Positions 32,875 to 42,128 of a DNA stretch of 64,000 nt are shown here, in pieces. A program made the position numbers and the translations under genes. Source of the DNA: Gaopeijia sp041688945 (GTDB taxonomy: Bacteria > Gemmatimonadota > Gemmatimonadetes > Longimicrobiales > Gaopeijiaceae); assembly GCA_041688945.1 (NCBI GenBank), contig JBDNHE010000104.1:13924-77923 (forward strand). The letters run 5' to 3'. The notes beneath the pieces were generated by a model. The model saw only the letters and a program-made list of their open reading frames with translations, was not told the DNA's origin and searched no databases. The first letter of the stretch is position 1. Every line of letters starts with the position of its first letter.

Positions 32875-33987
32875 GTGAAGCATCGCCTGCCCAGTCCGAA
32901 GAACCTCGTGTTCCTGTCCCTGTTTGTGGCGCTCCTCGCGCCGCGGGCCGGCGCCGGGCAGCTCCGATCCCCGAGTAGTCAGGAACTGGAAGAGTTCGAC
33001 GCCTGGGTTGTGAGCTATCTGGAGGAGTCCCGGATCCCGGGTGCGCTCCTGGCGGTGGCATCCCGTGGGAGCTTCGTAGCGCTGCAGCCGTATGGGCTCT
33101 CGAATATGGAACTCCGGACCCCCGTCACGGACAGTACCGTCTTCGAGATCGGATCGATCAGCAAGCAGTTCGTCGCTGCTGCCACCATGCTCCTGTTCGA
33201 AGAGGGGCGACTGGACCTCGACGACCCCATTCATCACTACCTCCCCGACCTTCCTGGCGAATGGCTCGGGACGACCATCCGCCATCTCCTGACGCATACC
33301 TCGGGGATTCCGGACTACGAACTCATTCGATCTTACGACGCCTATCGATTCCGACTGACGCCTGACGAGGTCATTGAGATCGCTCACTCGCGTCCCATGG
33401 ACTTCGAACCGGGTACCGGATGGTTTTACAGCAATACCGGATACTACCTCCTCAGCATGATCGTGGAGCGAATTGAGGGAAGGCCGCTTGGAGATGTGCT
33501 CAACGCACGGATTTTCCAGCCTCTCGACATGGGTCAAACGCGGATGACGGCACCCGAGGACATCATCCCCCATCGTGCGGCAGGATACTGGGTCGATGTC
33601 CGTGACCGATTGATCAATCGGGCTCCCACCGAGACCTCGTCCACTCTGGGGGCGGGCGGGATACTGTCGTCCGTACGGGACCTCGCAAAGTGGGATGCGG
33701 CCCTCTACTCGGAGACGCTGCTGAGCCAGGAGGCGAAGACAATGATGTGGACTCCCACAGTGCTCCCCGACGGAGAGGACACTGGATATGGGTTCGGATG
33801 GTCGGTCCGGGATTTCAGAGGCTTCCCGGCACAAAACCACAGCGGACAGGTGGCAGGCTTCACCAGCTTTATTGTTCGGATCCCAAGCGAGGAGATTGTG
33901 CTGCTCGCTTTCGTCAACCGATACCAAGCCGCATTCGGTCCGCTCTTTAATCGATTCGTTGATCTCTACCTCGGGGCAGGGAACTAG
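32875..33987 (+). CDS. Secreted serine hydrolase, beta-lactamase / penicillin-binding-protein fold
   Basis: The 370-residue protein has a signal peptide (LVFLSLFVALLAPRAGAG) and a class C beta-lactamase-like domain: S-I-S-K in IGSISKQFVAAATMLL (catalytic Ser and Lys), YSN in FYSNTGYYLLSMIVERI, and HSG in NHSGQVAGF as the third motif. Such proteins include esterases and peptidases; true beta-lactamase activity is not implied. The GTG at 32875 is chosen because GAGGAGA lies 6 nt upstream. Its 3' end overlaps the convergent membrane protein by 41 nt. Confidence 0.85.
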   Translation: MKHRLPSPKNLVFLSLFVALLAPRAGAGQLRSPSSQELEEFDAWVVSYLEESRIPGALLAVASRGSFVALQPYGLSNMELRTPVTDSTVFEIGSISKQFVAAATMLLFEEGRLDLDDPIHHYLPDLPGEWLGTTIRHLLTHTSGIPDYELIRSYDAYRFRLTPDEVIEIAHSRPMDFEPGTGWFYSNTGYYLLSMIVERIEGRPLGDVLNARIFQPLDMGQTRMTAPEDIIPHRAAGYWVDVRDRLINRAPTETSSTLGAGGILSSVRDLAKWDAALYSETLLSQEAKTMMWTPTVLPDGEDTGYGFGWSVRDFRGFPAQNHSGQVAGFTSFIVRIPSEEIVLLAFVNRYQAAFGPLFNRFVDLYLGAGN

Positions 33988-34414
33988 GCGTTTTCGCGCG
34001 CGCCGGCTCCAAGACGCCCCAACGCGAGAACAGCAGCCACATCGCGAGCACTCCCACGACCGACGCGACTGCGTCATTGGGATCGTACACGTTCCGGCCT
34101 CCAAGATCATGAAGGCGGAACTCCTGGGTCAGGACGAAGGCCAGGGTCAGGACCGCGGCCGCGGAGTAGATCCACGCGTCTCGAATGTTTTCGAAGCGCC
34201 GCCAGTGCCGCCGAGCGAGGAGCAGCAGGACGGCAATGCTGGTCATGCCAACGATCGCCTCGACGGCGTTGGGGGATGAGAAGATCACGACCTCGATCAG
34301 CCGGGGCAGCTCCCACCCTTCAACCAGAGGCCGGATAACGAACTTGTTCAGCGCGAAGAAGGCCAGTGAGCCCAGATACAGTTGCACGACATGGCGTCGA
34401 ATCCTGGGTCTCAC
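33947..34414 (-). CDS. Membrane protein, four predicted helices
   Basis: The 155-residue protein has hydrophobic segments near 12-30, 40-65, 80-97 and 114-132. The segment YDPNDAVASVVGVLAMWLLF is reminiscent of the terminal helix of VanZ-like proteins (D-x-x-D...G), but the rest is not convincing. The start is GTG. It overlaps the serine hydrolase gene by 41 nt in the opposite direction. Function unknown. Confidence 0.5.
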   Translation of the reverse strand: MRPRIRRHVVQLYLGSLAFFALNKFVIRPLVEGWELPRLIEVVIFSSPNAVEAIVGMTSIAVLLLLARRHWRRFENIRDAWIYSAAAVLTLAFVLTQEFRLHDLGGRNVYDPNDAVASVVGVLAMWLLFSRWGVLEPARAKTPSSLPRGRDQRID

Positions 34415-34731
34415 GGAATCTCCGGCAGAGTGGCAGTACGACGTGTTTGACTACGTAGTGAGTTCGTTTCCGCTTCGATTGGCCAGAGCCTGATTGATCA
34501 TCGCGGGGCACACGTTCACCGGTAGACGCCCCACTCCTGCTTTTCGTGGGAGGGGATCCGTCCGTAGCTTGCGGCCGGAGTACGTCGAGTGAGCCCCCCA
34601 GACTGCTGGAGGAAGATCAGGGGACCCACCACGTGATGCCGCACTGCTCCCCGCAAGCTGTGATGCACTACGATTAAGCAACGCACCTGAGCACAACGCC
34701 AGAGCTTTGATCGCTGGACCCCCGAGGACGC
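34415..34731. other. Intergenic region, no gene seen
   Basis: These 317 bp separate a minus-strand and a plus-strand gene. Apart from a short inverted pair around CCCCACTCC and GGGAGGGG, which may form a weak hairpin, nothing was recognised. Confidence 0.4.
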
Positions 34732-35343
34732 ATGTCTGAAACGTCAGTGAGCACCCATCTGGCCCCGGAGCAAACCGAAAGGGACTTCTATCCCACCCGC
34801 GGGTCTCGATTTTTATCGGTCCTGTTTGCTGCCGGTCTTGGCGGTTTCAGCCTCTTTATGGCGGCGGTCCTCCTGGGTCGGGGCGATCCATATGGGATCG
34901 GGTTTGCGGCTGTCGCCGCTTGGGCCGGCACGATGACGGTGCAGTGGTTTCACCGTTTACGGGGGGACCGCCCCAGCCTGGCGCTGACCGACGAAGGACT
35001 GCTCGACGGGACCGCGCTAGGCGCACCGATCTTCATTCCTTGGGGAGACATCGGGTCGGTTTCAGGCGATGGGTCAAGCACGACGCTGGAGCTCCGGGAC
35101 GACTCTCACATTCGGGTGCCACTCGTGCGGCGACTTCAGCGCGTCATCTTGAGAAGACCGCCGGGCGCGTACGTGATCCTCACCAAAATGCTCGATACCC
35201 CGAGCTTCGCGATCGAAGCGTTCGTTCGTGAATGGCATGAGTCGCTGCTTCTTGAACAGGTGAATGCAGAGAAGAAGCGGTTCCATCGGGGGAGTGGAGA
35301 CTCTTCCATCCCTTCTACAAACTCGCTAGTATCCCTTTTGTAG
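34732..35343 (+). CDS. Membrane protein with PH-like domain
   Basis: The 203-residue protein has two transmembrane helices (about 27-47 and 54-72). A cytoplasmic beta-rich domain follows, with LALTDEGLLDGTALGAPIFIPWGDIGSV and LELRDDSHIRV, the pattern of the STM3941/bPH-like family whose IPW-x-DI strand is typical. The role is unknown. The stop codon lies inside the palindrome upstream of the PadR gene. Confidence 0.55.
   Translation: MSETSVSTHLAPEQTERDFYPTRGSRFLSVLFAAGLGGFSLFMAAVLLGRGDPYGIGFAAVAAWAGTMTVQWFHRLRGDRPSLALTDEGLLDGTALGAPIFIPWGDIGSVSGDGSSTTLELRDDSHIRVPLVRRLQRVILRRPPGAYVILTKMLDTPSFAIEAFVREWHESLLLEQVNAEKKRFHRGSGDSSIPSTNSLVSLL
35315..35343 (+). promoter_or_regulatory. Palindrome upstream of padR, possible PadR operator
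   Basis: Perfect 7-bp arms CTACAAA (35315-35321) and TTTGTAG (35337-35343) flank 15 nt containing -10-like TAGTAT. They lie 57 nt before the PadR-type gene. PadR regulators commonly bind dyads overlapping their own promoter. Confidence 0.45.
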
Positions 35344-35399
35344 AAACACTGTCCGGAGGAACCATTCCGGCGGATCAACTGGGAAAGGGAGGGGGGACC

Positions 35400-35729
35400 A
35401 TGCCAAGAGGCGAACACCTCGGCGAGTTCGAGTATCTGATCATGCTGGCGCTGCTGCGCCTGAAAGCTGACGCTTTCGGGATGCAGGTGCGGCGCGAGAT
35501 CCAGTCGCGTACCGAACGCTCGGTGACCATCGGGTCGGTTTACGCCACGCTCGACCGGCTTGAGAAGAAGGGGTACTCTCGATCAGAGGCGGGGCTCGAT
35601 GATGCGGGTCGGGCCCGCAAGTACTTTTCGCTAACCCCGGACGGAGCTCAGGCCATGCGGGACCGGATGGCGGCCATCGAACGGATGACCGAGGGTCTGT
35701 CGGTCGCCCGGGAGCTGGACGCCATATGA
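35400..35729 (+). CDS. PadR-family transcriptional regulator
   Basis: The 109-residue winged-helix protein is of the short PadR type: LGEFEYLIMLALLRL, then YG-like FGMQVRREIQSRTERSVTIGSVYATLDRLEKKGYS and the wing RARKYFSLTPDG. It lacks the long C-terminal dimerisation helix of PadR-s2 proteins. It is coupled to the following permease by a 4-nt overlap. PadR plus a long MacB-like permease is a recurring pair in Acidobacteriota and Gemmatimonadota, so it probably represses this operon in response to an unknown ligand. Confidence 0.9.
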   Translation: MPRGEHLGEFEYLIMLALLRLKADAFGMQVRREIQSRTERSVTIGSVYATLDRLEKKGYSRSEAGLDDAGRARKYFSLTPDGAQAMRDRMAAIERMTEGLSVARELDAI

Positions 35730-38398
35730 GCCCCCGGCCTCCGCGCTCACCGCGTGCTCTGATCCGATTTCTTGCCCGACCCGAGGACCGCCCCGCCGTC
35801 CTCCACGATCTGGCGGAGGAATTCCGCACCATGCAGACCGAGGGAGCTGACCTGAAGGCCGCGCGCCGCTGGTATTGGCGTCAGGCACTGGGCTCGGCCA
35901 TCCCCCTGCTGCGGACGCGTTTCTCCGGCATTTTCGGCGGGGGTACCGGTCCGCTGACCTCGCTCCTGGACATCCGACTCGGCCTGCGGATGCTTGTGAA
36001 GCACCCCGGCCTCACCATGGTGGCGATCTTCGCGCTCGCGGTCGGGATTCCCATTGGTCTGGCCCCACTGCACTCGGCCGCTGTCTTCGAGACGCCGCTT
36101 CCGGTGCCCGAGGCCGAACGCGTTGTGATCGTCCGCGACTACGACGTGTCGACCCACCGGTATTTGCGGTCGCCGGTAGAGGACTGGGTGGCGTGGAACA
36201 ACGGCCTCCGATCCTTCGGACAGATGGGCGCCTTTATCGTCACCGATCTCAACGTGGGCCTGAATGACAATCGGGACCCGGCAGTCGAGGGCGCCTTCCT
36301 GACCGCCTCATCGTTCGGGATTCTCCGCGAAAACGCAGCACTGGGGCGGGTTCTTGTCGAGGCCGATGCCCAGCCCGGTGGCCCCGACGTGGTCGTAGTG
36401 GGCCACGCCTTCTGGCAGAACCGTCTCGGCGGCGACCCCGCTGTGGTGGGTACGACGCTTCGGGTGGCCGGCGTTCCGCACACGGTCGTAGGCGTCATGC
36501 CGGACGAGTTCCAGTTCCCCAAACGAACCAACATCTGGCTGCCGCTTCGGGTGGAAGAGCCGGTGGCTGAAGACGAGCGCCGCGTCGTCGTCTTTGGACG
36601 ATTGGCCGATGGAGTTTCGGCAGAGACAGCCCAGATCGAGGTGGAAAGCCTCGGTGTGCGCATGGTGACGGCCGAGCCCCTTCGGCGGGAGCGCCTGCAG
36701 GCCATAGTGTCGCCCTTTTCCATCGGGCTCTTCGGATTGTCGAATGACGGCTTGGACGGTGAACTCGGCTTCTACTTCGTTCAGCTGCTGGCGCTCTTTG
36801 TCCTGGTGGTGGCCTGCCTGAACATCGGTATGCTGATTCTGGTGCGCACCACATCGCGCGCCGGAGAGTTGGCGGTCCGAACCGCACTCGGTGCCAGCCG
36901 TGCCCGAGTGGTGACGCAGCTGTTTGTGGAGGCTCTCCTTCTGGGGGTTATTGCGGCGGGCATAGGTCTCTTTATTGCAGATCGGGCGGCGGACCGGCTG
37001 ACCTTTCTGTCAGAAGCGCTGCCGTACTGGATGGATCTGGGCGTATCCCTTAGAACCACCATCTGGGCGCTCTCGCTGGCGGCCTTCAGCGCAGCCGTGG
37101 TCGGCGTCATTCCGGCGCTCAAGGTCACTGGCCAGCAGGTCCAGCAGAACATGCAGCAGGCCAGGGCGAGCAAATCCGGAGTGCGGTTTGGAGGCGTTTC
37201 GAGCGCCCTGATCATGGCTGATGTAGCCCTGGCAGTCGTCGCAGTCGGGATCGCCTTCGCCTTCTCCGATGCCTTTACCGTGGTCAGCGGCGACGGAGGG
37301 ACCGTTCGGTCAGAAGAGTACCTGTATGCCCAGTTGGGGATGGGGTACGGATCGGCCTCAGCCTCCCGGACGTCCAACACGGAGCTGGCTGCCAGGAGCG
37401 GTGACGCCACGCTCCGGGTTCTTGAACGGCTGCGGTCCGAGCCCGGTGTGCGTGCGGTTGCCCTCGCCACGGGGCTGCCGGGCACCGAGCAGGAGTACTA
37501 TGGGGTCGAGATCGAGGGCGACCCACTGGTCGACGGGCAAGAGGGCACGTGGACGTCGCTGAATTCGGTCAGCCCGGGATTCTTCGAAGCCATGGACCAG
37601 CCGGTTCTGGCCGGTCGGCCGTTTCAGTCTGGCGACGTCTCCCCCGAGAGCCCGTTCGGGATCGTGAATTCGGAGTTCGTGGACGAGGCACTGGGTGGAC
37701 GGAGTCCCCTCGGGCGTCGGATACGGCCGTTGAAACGAGACGGCACGCCTGCCGGCCCGTGGATCGAAGTGGTAGGTGTCGTGGCCTATGTGGCCACCTC
37801 CAATTCCCTGATCAAGGGTGAGCCCGGGATCTATGTGGCCGCTGCCCCCGAGGCCGTCAGCCCGGCGCGGTTCGCCATTCGGCTGGGAGAGGACCCCGCA
37901 TCCTTCATCCCACGCCTTCGCGCGATTGCCCAGGAAGTGGACGCGGAGGCCATCATCCGAGGGGCGATGCCGCTGAATGAGGTGAAGTCGTTTGACGAGA
38001 TCGTCATGCAGTGGATGAAGCTGGGTGTGAAGGTCCTGATCGGGATTCTGATCGCCCTGGCCGCCTCAGGGACTTACGCGCTGATGTCGTTCACGGTCGC
38101 CGCTAGAACCCACGAGATCGCCATCCGAGGTGCTCTCGGTGCACCCAGGGGGCAGATCCTCCTTACCATCGCGCGCCGGGCGATGATGCAGCTGAGCGGC
38201 GGCGTGATCCTGGGGATGCTCATGGTCGGACCGATTCTCTTCCTCGCCGCAAGCGGTGGCTGGACACCCACGCTCTCGCCTCTGGTTCTGACGCTGATGG
38301 CCGGACTCGGAGTCATGGCCGCGATCGGCCTGTTGGCGTTCGCCGGGCCCACAAGGCAGGGGCTCGGGATTGCACCGAGTGAGGCGCTGAAGGGTTGA
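35726..38398 (+). CDS. ADOP-type MacB/FtsX permease
   Basis: The 890-residue protein matches the Acidobacterial duplicated orphan permease type. An N-terminal cytoplasmic prefix (about 1-85, with RPAVLHDLAEEF and ARRWYWRQAL) is followed by a first MacB periplasmic region and FtsX helices (LVVACLNIGMLILVRTTSRAGELAVRTALGASRARV). A second periplasmic region and FtsX block then follow (ALMSFTVAARTHEIAIRGALGAPRGQILL). No ATP-binding protein lies beside it. Substrates are unknown; export of hydrophobic or toxic compounds is the usual guess. It is cotranscribed with padR. Confidence 0.9.
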   Translation: MSPRPPRSPRALIRFLARPEDRPAVLHDLAEEFRTMQTEGADLKAARRWYWRQALGSAIPLLRTRFSGIFGGGTGPLTSLLDIRLGLRMLVKHPGLTMVAIFALAVGIPIGLAPLHSAAVFETPLPVPEAERVVIVRDYDVSTHRYLRSPVEDWVAWNNGLRSFGQMGAFIVTDLNVGLNDNRDPAVEGAFLTASSFGILRENAALGRVLVEADAQPGGPDVVVVGHAFWQNRLGGDPAVVGTTLRVAGVPHTVVGVMPDEFQFPKRTNIWLPLRVEEPVAEDERRVVVFGRLADGVSAETAQIEVESLGVRMVTAEPLRRERLQAIVSPFSIGLFGLSNDGLDGELGFYFVQLLALFVLVVACLNIGMLILVRTTSRAGELAVRTALGASRARVVTQLFVEALLLGVIAAGIGLFIADRAADRLTFLSEALPYWMDLGVSLRTTIWALSLAAFSAAVVGVIPALKVTGQQVQQNMQQARASKSGVRFGGVSSALIMADVALAVVAVGIAFAFSDAFTVVSGDGGTVRSEEYLYAQLGMGYGSASASRTSNTELAARSGDATLRVLERLRSEPGVRAVALATGLPGTEQEYYGVEIEGDPLVDGQEGTWTSLNSVSPGFFEAMDQPVLAGRPFQSGDVSPESPFGIVNSEFVDEALGGRSPLGRRIRPLKRDGTPAGPWIEVVGVVAYVATSNSLIKGEPGIYVAAAPEAVSPARFAIRLGEDPASFIPRLRAIAQEVDAEAIIRGAMPLNEVKSFDEIVMQWMKLGVKVLIGILIALAASGTYALMSFTVAARTHEIAIRGALGAPRGQILLTIARRAMMQLSGGVILGMLMVGPILFLAASGGWTPTLSPLVLTLMAGLGVMAAIGLLAFAGPTRQGLGIAPSEALKG

Positions 38399-38608
38399 GC
38401 GTGGGCCCGGGCGCTCCGCGGCGTCGCGCACTGCGGGGCTCGGGGCACATTGTTGCTGGAGAGCAGGACGGTCCGAGAGCAGCAGGTGCTCAGCCCCGCA
38501 GCAGCGCCTGTTCTGGGGCGTGACGCAGCGCGTGGCCCCGTGCAGATTGCACCGGCTGGATTCGTAGCAATCTCGGCCGTGCCCGCCGGACGGTGCTTGA
38601 CTGACTAC

Positions 38609-39910
38609 CTACTCCGGCCAGGTCGCGAACGGCTCCTCGATCGACAGGCTCTGCGGCGTGAGCATCTCCGCGCCATTTTCGGTGATCACCATGATGTCCT
38701 CCAGCCGCACGCCGAACTCGCCGGGAATGTAGATCCCGGGTTCGTCGCTGAAGCTGTTTCCGGTGACCAGCGGGGCGGTGTTGCCCTTCACCAGGTAGGG
38801 CCACTCGTGGCCGTCCATTCCGATGCCGTGTCCCACGCGGTGCGTGAAGTAGGCGTAGTCCGGGCCGTAGCCAGCATCTGAGATGACCTGGCGGGCCGCC
38901 GCGTCCACGTTCTCGGCGGGGACGCCGGGGCCGGCAGCTTCAAAGGCGGCGGTCTGCGCGCGAAGCTCAATGTCGAACACCTGCTTCATCTTCTCCGACG
39001 GCGTGCCCAGCACGAAGGTGCGTGACATGTCCGAGCGGTAGCCTTCCACGCCGCAGCCTCCATCAATCAGCAGGATGGTGCCTTCGCGAACGACCTGTGG
39101 CTGGATCGAGCCGTGGGGCAGGGCGCTGAACTCGGCGGTCTGCACGCCGGCACCACCCTGGAACCCAAGCCGGGAATGGGCCTGACTGACCAGTCGGGCG
39201 AAGTCGTCCTGAGTCATTCCTTCGTCGAGGGCTTCGTAGGCCGCCTTGTACGCGGTGAGCGTGACGTGGTTGGCCAGACGCATGAGTTCGATCTCGTGGG
39301 CGTCCTTCACCTTGCGGCAGCCTGCAACGGCCGGATCACCGCTCACTACCTGGAGCTGGGGAGCCACCAGAGCCACGCCATTGCTGAAGCGGTACTGCAT
39401 GGTCTCCTCGGCGCCGACGCGGCCACCGGCGATCCCACGGTCCCCCAGTCCTTCGGCCACCCGGGCGTACGGACTCTCGTGTTCTTCCCAGGTGTAGACC
39501 TGCGCATCGCCCAGCGGACCCAGGGCCAGCTGCTCGCGGGCGCGATCCTCTTCAAAGGCAGGACAGACCACAAAGGCTGATCCGCGAACCGGAATCACCA
39601 CGGTGAAGAGGCGTTCGCCGCCGCCCCACGAGATGTTCGTGAAGTAGGTCATGGAGGTGCCGCCCGTGAGCATGACGGCATCCAGGTTGTTCGCGGCCAT
39701 CAACTCCTTGGCGCGCTCGACCCGGCCCCCACGTTCTTCCGTGGTGATCGGGGTGGCGCGATCCGCCCAGCTGCTGAGGCGGGCGATCGAGGGCGGCAGA
39801 TCCTGCGTCGAGGCGGCCGGGGTCGCCCCGCCCTCCATTCCACAGCCGGTCAGAGAGACGCCGGCGGCGCCAGCAGCTGCAGTACCCAGGAAATTGCGTC
39901 GCGAAATCAT
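38609..39910 (-). CDS. Tat-exported lipoprotein M24 (Xaa-Pro) peptidase
   Basis: The 433-residue protein has a Tat leader MISRRNFLGTAAAGAAGVSLTGC with a lipobox-like end (Cys23). A creatinase-like N-terminal domain (about 40-190) is followed by the pita-bread M24 domain. Metal ligands are visible in LIDGGCGVEGYRSDMSRTF (two Asp), HRVGHGIGMDGHEWPYL (His), FSDEPGIYIPGEFGVRLEDIMVIT (two Glu). It likely cleaves Xaa-Pro peptides outside the cytoplasm. It is convergent with the permease gene. Confidence 0.9.
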   Translation of the reverse strand: MISRRNFLGTAAAGAAGVSLTGCGMEGGATPAASTQDLPPSIARLSSWADRATPITTEERGGRVERAKELMAANNLDAVMLTGGTSMTYFTNISWGGGERLFTVVIPVRGSAFVVCPAFEEDRAREQLALGPLGDAQVYTWEEHESPYARVAEGLGDRGIAGGRVGAEETMQYRFSNGVALVAPQLQVVSGDPAVAGCRKVKDAHEIELMRLANHVTLTAYKAAYEALDEGMTQDDFARLVSQAHSRLGFQGGAGVQTAEFSALPHGSIQPQVVREGTILLIDGGCGVEGYRSDMSRTFVLGTPSEKMKQVFDIELRAQTAAFEAAGPGVPAENVDAAARQVISDAGYGPDYAYFTHRVGHGIGMDGHEWPYLVKGNTAPLVTGNSFSDEPGIYIPGEFGVRLEDIMVITENGAEMLTPQSLSIEEPFATWPE

Positions 39911-40139
39911 TCGAGTGCCTCGATCATGGTGTGAAGTGCGCCCAAGGACGGCTCAGCGTCCTTTCTGTCGGCAACCTGATGACCCGCCGATGTGTCCGAA
40001 CGTTCAGGTCGGGACGACTCGGCGCCAGTACCCACACCCGTTGTGGAACGGCTTGCGTGCGCGCGTATGCGGTCAGCCTCGCCAGATCAGGACTGGGCGC
40101 ATAGCCTGTGCACTACTCACCGACTACCGCAGAGATAAC

Positions 40140-40819
40140 ATGCCAATTCCGTCTGTTCGCCACCTCGCTATCCTCGGCCTGACCGGCGTCCTGTCCGTCC
40201 TGGCGGCCTGCGCCGACGGCCCATCGTCCGAAGCGGGCTGGGCCGGCTCGGTCGATACGCTGGCAACGGGCCGTGTTGTGGTCCGCAGCCCCGACGTTCC
40301 GCTCGACTCCGGCTGGACCCTGCGGGAGGAGTTCCGCCTGGGTTCCCTGGATGGCGACGGGCCGGATCTGTTCGGGCAGGTGGTGGGCCTGGAACTCGGC
40401 ACGGGAGGCGAAGTCCACGTTCTGGATGGACAATCCTCACCATGGAGCTCGACCGGGCGCCGGCTCGGGTGACGGCAGCCGAGCGCGATACTGCCTTGGC
40501 ACGCGCGCGTGACCTCGCCAGTTCCCTCGAAGGGGTCGAGGCGGATAGCGAGGTGCGGCCCGGGTCGGAGAAGCCCGCATTCGGGTCGATCTTCGTGGAC
40601 GACCGGGATCAAACGTGGGTCCTGGGTGTGCCCGCTGCCGGCGCTGCCGCCAACTGGGGCGTCTTCGGAAGCGACGGTCGGTTTCTGGCGCGGGTTGCGA
40701 TGCCGGAGGGCGGGGCGGTGGACATGCCGGTGGTTCGAGGCGGGCGAATGGCGGTCTTGAGCAGCGCCAATGGATACCCGGAGGTGATTGTGTATCGGCT
40801 GGTTGTGGGTGGCGGATGA
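40140..40819 (+). pseudogene. Decayed lipoprotein 6-bladed beta-propeller gene
   Basis: The 5' part (ATG 40140 to stop 40472) encodes a lipoprotein leader (LGLTGVLSVLAAC) and the first blade up to GEVHVLDGQSS. The 3' part is in another frame (about 40442-40819) and encodes the last blades (SIFVDDRDQTWVLGVPA, GYPEVIVYRLVVGG). Together they cover about 230 residues where relatives have 370-400, so roughly 150 residues of the middle are missing and the frame is broken near 40440. It is not next to any attC-like site. Confidence 0.65.
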
Positions 40820-40883
40820 GGCGAGCCCGCCGATCAGTTTCCGGAATATCTGGCTGCGGGAGCTGCGCTAGACTGCCCTCGGC

Positions 40884-41237
40884 TCAGGCTCCCTTCGCCG
40901 GCTTTCCAGCCTTCTTCTTCCGCGGCTTCTTCGGCTTGGGCTCGGGCAGCTCCCGGAATGAGATGCGGATCAACTCGCTCAGCCAGTCGCTGTCGTCCAG
41001 CTCCTGGATGTGGAACTGGAGCTTGGCGCCGGGATAGGGCTCGCCTTCGACCACATCGCCGATCCAGGCGCGTCCGCCCTCGGTGGGCTTGATCAGAAGG
41101 CGATCGTCGCAGACCAGCCCGACCAACTTCCCGTGACTGTACACGCCGTACTCCCCGAACATCTTTCGGGCGGTGACATCGCAGTCGGGCGCGATCTGAT
41201 CGAGGACGAAGTCCACGAAACTTTGGCTACTGGCCAT
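40884..41237 (-). CDS. TfoX N-terminal-domain protein
   Basis: The 117-residue protein has the TfoX/Sxy N-terminal pattern: FVDFVLDQIAPDCDVTARKMFGEYGVYSHGKLVGLVCDDRLLIKPTE with the MFGEYG signature, then YPGAKLQFHIQELDD. The last 20 residues are Lys/Pro-rich (PKPKKPRKKKAGKP), suggesting nucleic-acid contact. Stand-alone TfoX-N proteins are common and of unclear role. The ATG at 41237 starts at the conserved region; the frame opens at 41282. Confidence 0.85.
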   Translation of the reverse strand: MASSQSFVDFVLDQIAPDCDVTARKMFGEYGVYSHGKLVGLVCDDRLLIKPTEGGRAWIGDVVEGEPYPGAKLQFHIQELDDSDWLSELIRISFRELPEPKPKKPRKKKAGKPAKGA

Positions 41238-41386
41238 GCGCGGGTCCGAAGGGCAGGGGGATCGCAGGTAGGGTGATGCCAAGCTACCATCCCAACCGGC
41301 CGTCAGCGATCATCCCGACGCGGACCGCGGCTGTGCGTCAGATGGACCGCAGCGACTGACCGCACCGACACTCGCCGACCTGGCAG

Positions 41387-41887
41387 ATGACACCCATGAG
41401 CGATCCAGAGAAGGACCCGATCCATCCCGACGTCCGCGTCGGACATGTCCATCTGAAGGTGTCGGACCTTGAGCGCGCAGTCCGCTTCTATCAGGAGGTG
41501 CTCGGCTTCGAGTTGACTCTTCGTTTTGGGGCGCAGGCGGCCTTCCTCAGGGCGGGTGGCTACCACCATCACAGCGGTCTGAACACCTGGGAGTCGGCAG
41601 GTGGCGCGCCACCGCCTCACGGCACGACGGGCCTCTACCACGCCGCCTTCCTCTACCCGAATCGGGCGGCGCTCGCCGTGGCACTCCGGCGCCTTCAAGC
41701 ACACGACGTTCAGCTGGATGGTGCAGCCGACCACGGGGTGAGCGAGGCGCTCTATCTGCACGACCCGGACGGGAACGGGCTGGAACTGTACGTGGACCGA
41801 CCACCGGAGGACTGGCCACGGGACGAGGCGGGGGAGCTGACCATGTTCTCCCGGGCGCTCGACCTGGAGACCCTGGCGCGGGCCTGA
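41387..41887 (+). CDS. VOC-family (glyoxalase/dioxygenase-like) protein
   Basis: The 166-residue protein shows two beta-alpha-beta-beta-beta modules. The first is VGHVHLKVSDLERAVRFYQEVLGFEL with His as metal ligand; the second is GLYHAAFLYPNRAALAVALRRL, and ALYLHDPDGNGLELYVDRP has the closing Glu ligand. It resembles CatE-type extradiol dioxygenase-like VOC proteins. The substrate is unknown. The second ATG, at 41396, is an equally possible start. Confidence 0.85.
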   Translation: MTPMSDPEKDPIHPDVRVGHVHLKVSDLERAVRFYQEVLGFELTLRFGAQAAFLRAGGYHHHSGLNTWESAGGAPPPHGTTGLYHAAFLYPNRAALAVALRRLQAHDVQLDGAADHGVSEALYLHDPDGNGLELYVDRPPEDWPRDEAGELTMFSRALDLETLARA

Positions 41888-41939
41888 GCACGGCCTCAAT
41901 CGCTTGCAACGGGGCTGATCGACGGCTACTTGGTCCCCA

Positions 41940-42068
41940 ATGAAACTGATCAGCCGCATCCCCAACCGAATCGCTACGCGGGCGGGTATCTCCCTCGCCT
42001 GCGCCGTCGAGGGCCACCTCGGCGTGCAGGCCGTGGCGGTCTACAACCTGAAGCGCTCGCTCAGTTAG
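41940..42068 (+). CDS. Very short ORF truncated at a palindromic repeat
   Basis: A 42-residue frame (MKLISRIPNRIATRAGISL to YNLKRSLS) ends in a TAG that forms the first bases of the repeat at 42067. The protein resembles no known family and may be the stump of a gene interrupted by the repeat, or chance. Confidence 0.2.
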   Translation: MKLISRIPNRIATRAGISLACAVEGHLGVQAVAVYNLKRSLS

Positions 42069-42121
42069 TGCGGTGTATCAAAAGTGTCTCGGCCATTCGC
42101 GAACCTTCGATACACCACACC
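42067..42121. repeat. Palindromic intergenic repeat, short copy
   Basis: This 55-bp palindrome carries the same ends as the element at 18037-18198 (AGTGCGGTGTATC at left, GATACACCACAC at right) and the same inner TGTCTCGGCCATTCG and CGCGAAC, without the central 105 bp. It lies between a plus-strand stop and the minus-strand TPR gene stop. Confidence 0.75.
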
Positions 42122-42128
42122 AGGCTCT

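Noticed and set aside
32875..33987. Antibiotic-resistance beta-lactamase
   Set aside because: The SxxK/YxN/HxG motifs define a broad serine hydrolase family; nothing specific to resistance enzymes was seen.
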